This document shows, in pieces, positions 10,001 through 19,480 of a DNA stretch of 23,346 nt. The stretch spans positions 1 to 23,346 of the forward strand of contig JADDMT010000261.1 of the NCBI GenBank assembly GCA_021401465.1, written 5' to 3'. Made by a program: the position numbers and the translations under genes. Source of the DNA: Teratosphaeria epicoccoides (lineage: Eukaryota; Ascomycota; Dothideomycetes; Mycosphaerellales; Teratosphaeriaceae). Position 1 is the first letter of the stretch; each line of letters starts with the position of its first letter. The notes below the pieces were generated by a model. That model had not been told where the DNA came from and ran no database searches. It was given only the letters and a program-made list of their open reading frames with translations.

Positions 10001-11520
10001 ATGTCTAGAGTACTACAAACTTGCAACTAATGCGTAGTAAGCGCTATCCTAAGCACCTGCAATAGCGAAGCTAGCCTAAGTAACTAGCTAGTAGAAGTAC
10101 CCCCTACAAGCGACACTGCATTAAGCGACAGTTCTGCTAGAGGCTAATTACGTAGTAGACAAGGTAATAGGCCCCTTGCATAGAGACTGCAGCTAACCCT
10201 AACTATCGACCTAGCCCTTATAGCCATAATTGTTAATTAGGTCGCGAACTGCCTTGCGAACTAGAGCTAGAGCTACACCGCTTCTAGTAGTGACAACAGC
10301 GAGGACGACGAAGATGTCGCTATAAGTAGTACTAATAAACTAGCAGACGAAAAAATCTAGCGAGATTTTATACTAGGGACCTACAAAGACAACGTACTAG
10401 TAGGCGCGGACTCTCTGCATGTGCCTGCGAATCTAGTGCCTAAATTCGGGGCCATAGTAGGCTAACTAGGAGGTAGTTATAACGCATGTAACCTGAAGCT
10501 ATTTAAGGGAGACACCTTAAAGGAGGCTCGAACTTTCTTGTAGGCATGTAAGGCAGTTTTCATGCTTAACCTACGCGGATATTCTATAGAGGGCAAATAA
10601 GTCGCCTTTAGTATAATGTAGCTTGAAGAGGATAAGGAACCTCGTAATAATTAGCATAAGTAGTATAACCTTATACGGGTCTATAATAGAACGTATACAT
10701 AGGCAGACTTTCGCTAGTTCTATGTCAACTAGGTCAAGGATCTAGGGAACTACGCCCTTACTATGTCTGTCAAGTATAAGAAGGCTAAGTAGGGGAAGGG
10801 ACAAACTACCTCTAGCTTTGCTACCTACCTCGCTACGCTCGAGAGACAGATGCTACCCTATACTAAGACATAACACATAAAGCACTTACTCGTCAAACTT
10901 AATGACAATCTTCAGAACATAATCATGACTTTTCATGAACTTCTAACAACTCGGCAAGACCTCGTGTCCCTTACGACACGTATAGAGATTACCTTAAAGC
11001 GAAATAGAAAATCGGGCAGCAAGGATAATAAGCGTCTAAGCCCTAAGGACCTACTAAAGGGCCGCTATTATAAGCGCCCTAAGGGTTACGTCTAACGTAG
11101 TAGTTCATTCTAGAGGAGCAAGCCCTCTAAGCCTAAAGACAGTAGCGAGAAGCCTCTAAGTAGCTACTACATCTGTAGAGCAAGGGACTACTAGGCAGCT
11201 CGCTATCCTAAACGAAGTAATAGGAAAAGGGTAAGCAAGGTGTCTGAAACCTCCCTAGAGGGGAGGCGAAAAAAGGACAAACCTAAGACAACTAAATAGC
11301 TACCGCGAGTATCTAAGCTGTCTGTTACTAATAGTGTAGACTCGTAGCCTGCCTGGCGCCTATCTAGTACGGTCCGAGTTAATAGCTCGCTTAAGCTAGT
11401 AGACTATATGTTAGACGACCTTGCGGAGAGTAACGTAATACCCTAGCAGGTAATCATACAGCTTAGTTTAAAGCCGATCCTAGGAGCCCTGCTGCCTACT
11501 ATGAAGTCCTTTTAGGCGAA
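10001..11520 (+). pseudogene. gag: Chromovirus gag, RIP-inactivated
   Basis: The frame opens at ATG 10001 (MSRVLQT), 50 bp after the LTR, and stays in a single register to about 11520 despite some 35 stops. After a Ser/Thr-rich start comes an acidic patch DNSEDDEDV, then the capsid-like region with LKLFKGDTLKEARTFL, VAFSIM*LEED and FATYLATLERQM. A basic region precedes a zinc knuckle at 11165-11206 of the form C-x2-C-x4-H-x4-C: only the second Cys (TGT, 11174) survives, the other three ligands now being Tyr (TAC/TAT). Gag would form the particle and bind RNA. The protease core follows in the same frame. Confidence 0.85.
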
Positions 11521-11650
11521 GGCGTAGCGGCTTAAGGCACGTACAACGTGCGCCTCTAACTCGCGGACTCCTTAGGAGAAGTGCGCGAGACTAACGAAGT
11601 CTTCTACGCTAAAGAAGTTCCTAATAAGGAGCTCCTACTCGGCCGCCCTT
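11395..11650 (+). pseudogene. pol: Retroviral-type aspartic protease remnant
   Basis: In the gag frame, LVDYMLDDLAESNVIP followed by LSLKPI resembles the D-(S/D)-G-A active-site strand and following helix of Ty3/gypsy proteases. The position of the Gly reads Leu (CTT), which RIP alone does not explain. Near 11515-11530 the register shifts by -1, and the rest of the domain continues in the RT frame (VLLGEGVAA, then TYNVRL and ELLLGRP). The protease would cut the Gag-Pol polyprotein. Identification rests on position and weak motif similarity. Confidence 0.55.
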
Positions 11651-13330
11651 AGCGCTACAAGCAGGGAGTCGTTGTTAATAGAGCTACTAACAATTAGTTC
11701 TATAGCTCTATAGGCGAAGTTCCTGTAGTAAGGATACGTGACGCACATAGCTTCTACAAGGACATGAAGAAGGTCTAATGTGTATATATAGTCTACATAT
11801 AGAACGTTAAGGAAGACGTTACCCTTCCGCTTAAGTTAGAGGAATACGCTAATATTTTCGACGTAGAGGCTACGGCCTATACCTAGGCCCTAGACGCAGA
11901 ACATGCAATTAACCTCAAGGAGGGTTATAATCCTCCGTATTAACCTCTGTACCCTATGTCAGAATCGTAGCTCAAAATACTTCAAGACTATCTCTACAAG
12001 GCGCAAAGAAACGCGTAGATCTGACGAAGTAACAGCGAGGCTAGAGCGCTAGTTATGTTCGTCCTAAAGAAGGATAACATACTCCGCCTATACGTTAACT
12101 ATAGAGGCCTTAACGTAGTAACTTAGAAGAACCGCTACCCCCTACTACTTATTAGCGAGACGCTTGACCGCCTTAGTCGCGCTGCTATATTCTTGTCTAT
12201 CGACTTGAAGGATGCCTACTACTAGATACCGATCTAAAAGGGCGACGAGTAGAAGACTACATTCTAAACGTAGTATAGACACTTCGAGTATATAGTGATG
12301 CCATTTAGCTTAACTAATGTACTAGCAATGTTCTAAGCATATATTAACTAGGCCCTAGCTAGCCTCGTTAACACCTGCTACGTAGTATATTTAGACGATA
12401 TACTAGTCTACTCTAACTCGAAGGAGGAGCATATTTGGCATCTAAGGATAGTACTTAAACAGCTCCGCAAGTTCGCTCTATATACGAACCTAAAGAAGTG
12501 CTTATTCCTAACAGATAGGATTAAGTTTCTTGGATACATCGTCTCTATAGAAGGAGTCATCATAGATAACTAAAGGGTGTCTGTAATTGCGGAGTAGCTA
12601 TAGCCGACTACCCTCTAAGAAGTACAGGTATTCCTAGGATTTACTAACTTCTATCACAGATTCATACGATCCTACTCGAAGATCGTGGCTCCTCTTACGG
12701 CCCTCGCAAAGGGCGCGATTTAAGGAAAAAAGCCAGGGATAGTGCCTTAGGAGGAGGCTTAGAGCAAAGCTTTGTCTAAACTTAAAGCAGCTTTTTAAAC
12801 TACGCCTATACTTTGGTACTTTAACCCTACTACGAAGATCTAAATAGAGACTAATGCTTCAAAATTCGTAATAGCCGTAATTATATCGTAGCTCTAGTCG
12901 CATAAAGGTAGTACGTAATAGTACCTAATTGCCTTCTAGTCGCGGAAGATATAAGGCGCTAAACTTAACTACGAGACTTACGACTAAGAGCTTTTAGCTA
13001 TTGTTAACAGCTTTAAGGAGTACCGACACTACCTCGAAGGCGCAGCGTACCCTATTAAGGTGCTTACTAACTATAACAACCTTCGCGGCTTCATAGGCGT
13101 GAAGTAGCTAAGTAGTCGGCAAGCAAGGTAGGCGACTGTCCTCGCTAGCTTTAACTTCTTATCTAGCATCGTTCTAGAAAGACGAATCTAGCTAATAGTC
13201 CTTCATGACGACTAGACTACGACACTAGGGAGTAGGGTAACTAATAGCTTCTCCCTACGCTACAAACGAAGCTTATAGTTTAGGGTAGCGATCTGTTATT
13301 AGCTCCTCTTATAGGTCGACTACAGGTCTA
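11650..13330 (+). pseudogene. pol: Chromovirus reverse transcriptase and RNase H, RIP-inactivated
   Basis: The frame (codon starts 1 modulo 3) gives the full gypsy RT series: the pre-RT block EEYANIF then AINLKEGYNPPY and PLYPMSES; LKKDNILRLYVNYRGLN (about 12064-12114); NRYPLLLISETLDRL; SIDLKDAYY; and YLDDILVYS at 12388-12414, in which the catalytic YxDD is intact. The connection region FLGFTNFYHRFIRSYSKI leads to RNase H: ETNASKF has its first catalytic Asp changed to Asn (AAT, 12853-12855), followed by NYETYD*ELLAIV and LTNYNNLRGF. Most stops stand at former Trp and Gln codons. The frame fades after about 13240 before the integrase frame takes over. Confidence 0.93.
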
Positions 13331-13359
13331 ATAGGGCCTTACAGCCTCCGCTAGCAACA

Positions 13360-14735
13360 AACCCTCCTACCTAGCAGTTATAGCGACTATGTCTAGCTTG
13401 ATCTATGTAGTATTTAACTAGCTTACATGTAGTAAGCATGCGATGTCTAAAGAACCCTTTAAAGAGGTCTCGAGACTTATTTAGCAGTTGCAAGAGTAAG
13501 AACCGGAGTTAATTAATAAGGGTGTAGCCCTCTAGGACACTATAGGTAGTCCGAAGTACTAGACTAAGTCAGGCGACTTGTAGTACTTTAATAATAGACT
13601 CTATGTACCTGCTAACTAAGTACTCTGTTCGCAGCTCCTCTATATTTATCATGACGATAAACTTGCGGGCCATTTTGGCGTAGAGAAGACGAACGCACTT
13701 CTCGGACGTAAATACTAGTAGCTAACGCTAGAACAGGATGTCTCTGACTATGTCAAATCCTGCTAGACATGCTAGATTAGCAAATCTCGGCGCTATTGCC
13801 CCTATAGCGATGCTTAGGCACTCCTACTACTAGAGAGACTATAGCAAGACTTAACTATAGATTTTATTACTAATATACTGCTAGCAAGGTAGAGAGGCGA
13901 TATAGTTAATACTATCCTTGTAGTAGTTAACTAATACTTGAAGATGAATGTCTTTATCCTATATACGAAAAAGTGTACAAGCGGCGAGCTTGCGCGACTA
14001 CTTTGTGACAAAGTTGTATAGCGCTTTAGTATCCCCCGAAGTATCCTATTAGATCGAGGTTCTGTCTTTACTAGTAAATACTAGCAAGAATTTGTGTTTA
14101 AGGCATATGTTAAGTACTACCTAAGTATAGCATTCTATCTACAGACTAATAGTTAGACTAAACGTATGAACTAGACTCTTAAGTAGTACCTTTAGTGCTA
14201 CTACGCTAAGAACTAGGATGCCTAGGCTAACGTAATTCCTATGGCAGAATTTGCAGTTAATAATAGTATGTATGCTACTATGCGCATGTCGCTATTTTAG
14301 ATTCTTTATAGCTTTAATCTAGAAATACACCTAGAACCGCCTTAGGACAAGTCTTCTAAGGAGAGGGTACTAGCCGCTACGGAATTAGCGCGGCGTATAC
14401 GCGAGGTACATTCGGTGCTAATAGAATACTAGAAAAAGGCCTCAGAATCCTAGATTAAACATAATAACGCCTATGCTAAACCGATGTAGTATGTAGTTAG
14501 TACGAAGGTATTACTGTCGACAAAGAATCTCAAGCTGAAACTTCTAAGTAAGAAGATAACGCCAAGGTTCGTCAGACCCTTCTAGATACGTAACGCGATA
14601 GGCTTGCAGGCATACTAGCTATCGTTACTATTATTGTATTATGTACATGATGTCTTCTACGTATCTCTACTTAAACTATAGGTATAGCGTAAGGGCGAAG
14701 AGCCTGCAGACCTAATGCTAGTAGTAGAAGAGAAC
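13360..14735 (+). pseudogene. pol: Chromovirus integrase, RIP-inactivated
   Basis: The frame (codon starts divisible by 3) is offset by -1 from the RT, so a small indel lies between about 13240 and 13360. The zinc-binding H-H-C-C region is intact: YHDDKLAGHFG (from about 13647), then SC*TC. The core shows DFITNIL with the first catalytic Asp and LLDRGSVFTSKY with the second. The third motif, normally D-G-Q-T-E-R, reads N-S-*-T-K-R, so the catalytic Glu has become Lys (AAA, 14160-14162). Integrase would insert the cDNA into the chromosome. The downstream GPY/F-like region RFVRPF*IRNAIG follows. Confidence 0.9.
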
Positions 14736-14962
14736 AAAGAGTAGGAAGTTAAGGGTATTAAGGATAGTATGTAGCGTAAAGGCGCAACGTACTATCTAGT
14801 AAAGTAGAAAGCATACCTACCTAAGTACACATAATAGGTTCTAGCTAAGGACTACAAGAACGCTCTAGAAGCTATTCGTGAGTTTGAAGAGTAGAGGAGG
14901 CATAAGCAGGGCTTAAGAAGGTCGATTTATAGGAAGATAAGAGTTTCGGAGCAGAATTCTTG
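14736..14962 (+). pseudogene. pol: Integrase C-terminal chromodomain, RIP-inactivated
   Basis: In the integrase frame EVKGIKDSM is followed by YYLVK*KAYLPKYT and KNALEAIREFEE. This matches the chromodomain pattern of EVExIL, then YLVKWKGY, then NTWEP and a C-terminal helix. The Trp of the KWK motif and the Trp of the NTWEP motif are both TAG. In fungal chromoviruses this domain reads methylated histone H3 and steers integration to heterochromatin, which suits the location near a telomere. Confidence 0.85.
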
Positions 14963-15029
14963 ACACATGTATGTAGCGTATAACGCGCGAAGTAATAACG
15001 AGAAGCAAACGCCCTACTTATATATCATT

Positions 15030-16591
15030 AATGCCTAAAGGCACACCTAGAAAAAAAACCTAAGGAGAATAAGAGACATGCTTAGATTAGCTTTGTAGCT
15101 AATACTTAGCGACTACTAGTTAAGGGCTTCCTGACTAAACCTAAAGTAGAAGAGTCTTTCTTGTTATAGTCCGCTAGGGACTACCTACCTACACAGGGTC
15201 TACTAAACACCCTGAAGCAACTATAAGTAACAGGAGTAGTAACACTACAAAGAGAGGCTAGTATCTTCTTCTTTAGTAGGTTACAAGGGAGCTCGTCTTT
15301 AGAGCCTATAGTAGCTAGAGAGCTAGCGACATCCTTACTACGCCTAGTCGTAACAACTACCTTATCCTTAGCATTAGAAGGCGAAGAGACTTAGGCGTGC
15401 TTATAGCTGTCGCGCTTAGCCCTCGAGATTATCTTGCGCTTCTTAACATAAGTGTTAACTACATCATTAGACTTAGTGTCTCCCTTAGGCGTAACTAGTA
15501 TGGCAACACTATAGCGCGAAGGGATCACGTTAGGACCGAAGGTATCCTAGATGTCGTTATCCTCCTTATCCTTAAAGATCTAGCCTAGAGGCTTGCCTTA
15601 GCGTCTTAGTAGACATAGTGCGGATCGCAAGCAGGGAAGGTTTAGCTTCCTTGTCGCTAACCTTAATTTCGGCCCTAGCCTTCTTCTTCTTCTTAGACAG
15701 TAGCGTTAAGGCGGCGTAGGTAGCGGCGCTATAATGTGTTAGCTATACGCACGTAACAGGTTTCGAGTAAGTAACTTATAGCTTAGTCCTTAGGACTAGC
15801 TTAGAGGTAGGCTGCCTCTTAGTATAGCGCTAGGGTGTAGCCTTAGTAGCAGGAACAGTAAATTGCTTGATAACCTTCTTGTAGATTATCTATGTCTTAA
15901 AGTCATCGTTAATAGAGGCAAGGGCCCTAAGTTGCTAACGCTAGCAGCTAGTCGGATATTTCTTGACGCTAACGTTAGCCTAGCGGAGAAAGTTAGCATT
16001 TATACTTAGAGGGTACCTGTACTATATACGTACTATAGCGAAGGTCTTAACCCTAATAGTTAGTACCTTCAAGATCTTCTAGACTAAGTCTACAATTAGA
16101 CCTAGACAAACGTTTTTGCCTGTTAGCAGAGAGTCGAAGTAAACACTGCTATAAGAATAGTTAGTAGTCATAGTAAAGCACGAGAGAGCGCCAAGTAGGT
16201 AGGCAAGTACCTTATAGTACTTAGCCTGTAGCCTGTTTATAGTCAGAGTACCTTTAGTAACCCCCTTGTCGCGCGTACTCTAGAAGTCATTAATGTTATA
16301 GCAGAGCTAGTTGTACTTGCCATATACCTCTTTAGGGAGGTCTTAGCATTTTTGATACTTGCTATTATAGTTAACATAATTGTAGTAGATACTACCCTCA
16401 TTAAATCTGCTAACGTAGATCTTAGCTACGCTTCGGTTAGTACAAGCTACGTATACCTCGCAGGTAGGGGATGCCTTACTAACATGTAGAGGAGAGATGT
16501 ATGTAGCTTGGCTACTAAGGTTGTCAAGGCATTGTTAACACAAGTAACAGTTGTAGGTAGAGCGAGTAGCGTCGAACTTAGTCTATAGCAT
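15030..16591 (-). pseudogene. Antisense extra ORF inside the chromovirus, unknown function
   Basis: Between pol and the 3' LTR a minus-strand frame opens at ATG 16591 and can be read for about 520 codons with some 20 stops, all TAG or TAA, and one 1-base register change near 15600. The N-terminal third is rich in Cys and Tyr: CYLC*QCLDNL, PTCEVYVAC, KYQKC*DLPKEVYG and QLC/CYN-like spacing suggest a former zinc-binding region. Then follow a mixed region with YLLGALSCF and LLTGKNVCLGLIVDLV, and a Lys/Arg/Ser-rich half with SKKKKKARAE and VKKRKIISRAKRD, nuclear-protein-like. The plus strand here is far more broken. No family was recognised. Antisense ORFs in this position are known in some plant Ty3/gypsy elements; I know of none established for fungal chromoviruses. 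Confidence 0.55.
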
Positions 16592-16640
16592 ATAAGCTAT
16601 TATTGCTAAGATAAGTTAATTGATCTTGATTAATTAATTG

Positions 16641-17154
16641 AAGAAGAAGGAGCTCTAGTTTAGACCCGCAGACATAGCAAGGTACAAGCTAAGCGAAATA
16701 GAAGCAGAGGTTAATGTTAGTGTTTTAGAACAGGAAGTTTAGGAAAGCGACGAGGTTTTTATACTCTCTAATAGCCTCCCTGTTACCTACTACAACTGTT
16801 AAGCTAGTGACTTAAACTACATGCGCAGAGTACCTACCTTTAGTTAACTTACAAGAGGACCGGATAATGTAAGAACAGATAACGCGGCTATTACACATGT
16901 ACGCTAACTATACTTATACTAGTCTACTAGCATGAAAATGTAGCGAGAACTACGCTAGGAGCACGCTCCTACTATTTTAAGTAGTATGCGTAGAGTATCT
17001 ACATACATTCCTACTACCCTGAGGTTCTATGACATGTTCTTTATAGTCACGACTAAATAGGGACAGCTAAGCTACTTAGTAAGGCTAGCGCGTATGCTTG
17101 CCCTACTATTTTAAAGATTAACTAAAGTACATACTTATAGTTTCCTAATATCTT
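16641..17154 (+). pseudogene. Sense extra ORF upstream of the 3' LTR, unknown function
   Basis: A plus-strand frame (codon starts divisible by 3) reads for about 170 codons with roughly ten stops, all TAG or TAA. It contains RPADIARYKLSEIEAEVNV, then DEVFILSNSLPVTYYN, LTRGPDNVRTDNAAITHV, and a stop-free run from about 16972 to 17056 with IPTTLRFYDMFFIVTTK. The start codon is not clear. It points away from the antisense frame, with a 50-bp AT-rich gap between them that could be a shared promoter. I recognise no family and see no clear membrane or Env features. Confidence 0.45.
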
Positions 17155-17384
17155 AATCTACATGTAAAGCAAAGGTATTACAAAGCCGCCTAATATGTAG
17201 TAGATTAAAACCCGCCTAAGTTAGTAGCCTCTGCCCTGTATTTACTACAAAGGTATTAAGGTATACACATAACATATGTTATATAGGCTATCTACCTATT
17301 TACTCTTACATAGTATAAGTATGCTATATCCTATACCCTATATATTCTACGTGTATTACTTAGTAAGGCTAGGGACATCCTTAT

Positions 17385-17395
17385 AGGAGGAGGGG
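17385..17395 (+). other. Polypurine tract
   Basis: AGGAGGAGGGG ends three bases before the 3' LTR. This is the position at which plus-strand DNA synthesis is primed in LTR retrotransposons. Confidence 0.8.
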
Positions 17396-17398
17396 TAG

Positions 17399-17758
17399 TA
17401 ATATAGTTAATACTAGGGGGCTATTAGAGCCGCATAGGTTCTAATGCCTGCCCTTAGCATGTAGTAACCCTGCTATATATAGTAAGGGGGTCCTTTGTAC
17501 ATACATTAGCTAGTATGTTATCTAAGTAGGATTAATAGTTAACGTAGGATGCCTCTATGTCGCTAACCCTATAATACCCCTGCGGGGATAGGCTTAGACA
17601 TGCTTTCCCTAATTAAGGGGCATTAGGGGTTATAAGTACCCTTAGCGCTACCTCTGTAATAAGCAGAAAGCAGCGCTGTCTTATACCTATTAAAAGGTCA
17701 GATTACTCTGTTATACTACGAGATATTTTCATATTATATAGCATATATATCTATATTA
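17399..17758 (+). repeat. 3' LTR of the chromovirus
   Basis: This is the 360-bp direct copy of 9592-9951. Its first two bases are TA where the 5' LTR has TG. It ends CTATATTA and is followed by GTAAT, the right copy of the target duplication. Confidence 0.95.
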
Positions 17759-17763
17759 GTAAT
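17759..17763. repeat. Target site duplication, right copy (GTAAT)
   Basis: This copy pairs with ATAAT at 9587-9591. It is continuous with the older inverted LTR that follows. Confidence 0.75.
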
Positions 17764-17901
17764 CTAACCTTTTAATAGGTATAAATAGCGCTGCTTTCTA
17801 CTTATTATAGAGGTAGCGTAGGAGGTACTTATATCCCCTAATGCCCCTTAATAAGGAAAGCAGGTCTACGCCCTACTCTGTAGGAATACTATAGGGTTTA
17901 A
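17764..17901 (-). repeat. Right half of the older inverted LTR
   Basis: The segment is the reverse complement of LTR positions from about 9894 back to about 9760, including CCTTTTAATAGGTATAA, the GCGCTGCTTTCT block and the CCCCTAATGCCCCTT block. Differences are mainly transitions. Similarity is lost after about 17901. Together with 9550-9591 it reconstitutes one interrupted LTR, possibly a solo LTR. Confidence 0.85.
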
Positions 17902-18830
17902 GAGTCCCTATAGGGGTACTATAGAGAGAGTAGCATATAGGATTATTATATCCCTATACTTAGGTAGTAAACCTATTAGATAAGGTATATACAAGTTAAT
18001 GTATAGGGGGACTCCTATTATAATAGACAGGATCTATAGTATACTAAGGGTAGTATATTAGAGTATGTTTAGCTCTAATACTAATATAGTTATTACTATT
18101 AGGGGCTATTAGAGCTATCTAGTATATACATATGTACAAATAGGCTTTCCCTACTATAGTATAGTATATTACTATTATTATACTTACTATAAAATAGCTC
18201 TATAAGTTATACCTTCTTATCTTCTATGTTATAACAAGCTATATACTTCTTTAGTCTAAGAGTATCTCTCTACCTTTATATAGTCCTCTTACTTATATCC
18301 TATCTCTTAGTAGATAACATATTAAATATCTTCTTGTTTATAGACTACTAAGCTTAATATTAGTACTAGATTTAGACTATCTACCCTTATAGACTCTTCT
18401 ATATTTAGCTAGTAGGTATATAAACATATACCTTTTTTAAGCTATACTATAAGTACTCTATAAATAATATAGACTTACTCTTCCTGTTTTATTCCCTTGT
18501 AAGTATTATTATAGTATGTTATAGGTAAACAGTATATACATAGGGGTTTATATAGTATTTAACAAGGATAATAGAGAAGAGAGAGAGAAGTAGCTAGGAG
18601 GCTAGCCCCTTATAGTTAGGGACTAGGCTAATCTCTATGTAGGCCTTAGCCTATACTAGGTCTAAGGGCCTAGCCCTTTACATAGTAGACCTTAGTTATA
18701 ACCTAGTTAATAATCTATAGCTACTTTTCTAACTATTTAATTATCTTAGCTAGTATAGTTAAATAAAAGCTAGTAGTGTTAATATAAAGCTAGTATTAGT
18801 GTAGTTATAGCTGTATTAGTAGTATAGATA
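17902..18830. other. AT-rich RIP-mutated non-coding DNA
   Basis: This stretch has the lowest GC content of the window and no open frame of interest on either strand. Apart from the LTR-like fragment at 18082-18120 I recognise nothing in it. Confidence 0.6.
18082..18120 (+). repeat. Third, degenerate LTR start of the same family
   Basis: The stretch starts AATATAGTTATTACTATTAG and continues GGGGCTATTAGAGCT, closely following the first 35 bases of the chromovirus LTR in direct orientation. TAGCTCTAATA (18070-18080) and TATTAGAGCTA (18107-18117) form an 11-bp inverted repeat around it, suggesting two LTR ends meeting head to head. Confidence 0.55.
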
Positions 18831-18836
18831 GACATT

Positions 18837-19382
18837 TTAACGTTTCAAAGAAAATAAGATAGACCTAGCGCTTACGCATCTGCATTTAAGCAACTTAAGA
18901 GTACCGTAGGGCTTGATGATATCCGCCTCGTATTTGCTGAGCAATAGGAACTCTTCTTCTTCAATCTTTGCGCTCGTCCAGAAGTGCTCGGTAACGAAGT
19001 AAAGAGCGATCTTACGGTGAGCACATGATTTGTCACCCATGGGCGATATCCATCTGCGCTCACTTTCGCGAGAGTCATATCTCGGTACATCCCACGATGA
19101 TCGCAAGAGAAGAAACCTAAGCGCGTCCGCCAGACAGAAGTGCCATCCCGTGCGCTTTCTCGCACGCCTATCCATCGCCGTCATCAACGAGCTTTTCCCT
19201 TTTTGCAGTCGCGAGCGACCAAGGCAGTGTGTCACAATAGCAGCAAGCAGCGCAACGGTCTGATGACTGATGTTCGAGGCGGAAAGCCTAGGGAAGGGGA
19301 GAAGACAGAATGTCGCCTGATGAGCGGATGACATATGGTAGAGCAGTCTATGAAGGCTCTCTAGCATCGCAATATAGAGCAA
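18837..19382 (-). CDS. Hypothetical protein, 181 codons, doubtful
   Basis: This is an uninterrupted minus-strand frame from ATG at 19382 to TAA at 18837. The N-terminal half is rich in Leu, Ser, His and Arg without visible domain character. The C-terminal half (about residues 120-165) looks more protein-like, with KIALYFVTEHFWTSAKIEEE and LLLSKYEADIIKPYG. It lies at the very edge of the RIP-free island and its last codons fall where composition changes. No signal peptide, membrane segment or family was recognised. An intron-containing gene using only part of this frame is possible, and so is a chance ORF. Confidence 0.3.
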   Translation of the reverse strand: MLYIAMLESLHRLLYHMSSAHQATFCLLPFPRLSASNISHQTVALLAAIVTHCLGRSRLQKGKSSLMTAMDRRARKRTGWHFCLADALRFLLLRSSWDVPRYDSRESERRWISPMGDKSCAHRKIALYFVTEHFWTSAKIEEEEFLLLSKYEADIIKPYGTLKLLKCRCVSARSILFSLKR

Positions 19383-19480
19383 AGTCCATGGGTATCACGT
19401 ATAGCAGATAAAAGCAACTGCCTCCAGGCCTCCACTTCTCGCTTCGTCCAAATCAAATTGCCTCATACATCTTCTCGTCA

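Larger units (their letters stand above)
9592..17758 (+). mobile_element. Ty3/gypsy chromovirus, RIP-inactivated, with extra 3' frames
   Basis: The element is 8167 bp long and flanked by 360-bp direct LTRs and a 5-bp target duplication. Internal order is gag, protease, reverse transcriptase, RNase H, integrase, chromodomain, which is the Ty3/gypsy order with the chromovirus signature. About 2.4 kb of additional sequence follows the chromodomain and contains an antisense frame and a sense frame. The 5' LTR starts TG and the 3' LTR starts TA, a RIP change. All coding parts are interrupted by TAG/TAA stops, so it cannot move by itself. The polypurine tract is at 17385-17395. Its insertion point lies inside an older inverted LTR of the same family. 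Confidence 0.95.
1..18830. other. RIP-mutated, repeat-rich subtelomeric block
   Basis: This block is almost free of TGG/CCA and overloaded with CTA, TAG and CTAG, while CpG is plentiful. Former reading frames are interrupted nearly exclusively by TAG and TAA. That is the expected result of C-to-T change at CpA on both strands: Trp TGG and Gln CAG/CAA become stops, Cys TGC and His CAC become Tyr TAC. Repeat-induced point mutation is known only from fungi, mainly Pezizomycotina, and acts on duplicated DNA. The two LTRs inside the block differ almost only by transitions, which supports this reading. The change to ordinary composition near 18830-18920 is abrupt. Confidence 0.93.

Noticed and set aside
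16641..17154. Extra sense frame as a retroviral-type envelope gene
   Set aside because: The position would fit, but no signal peptide, cleavage site or membrane anchor is visible.
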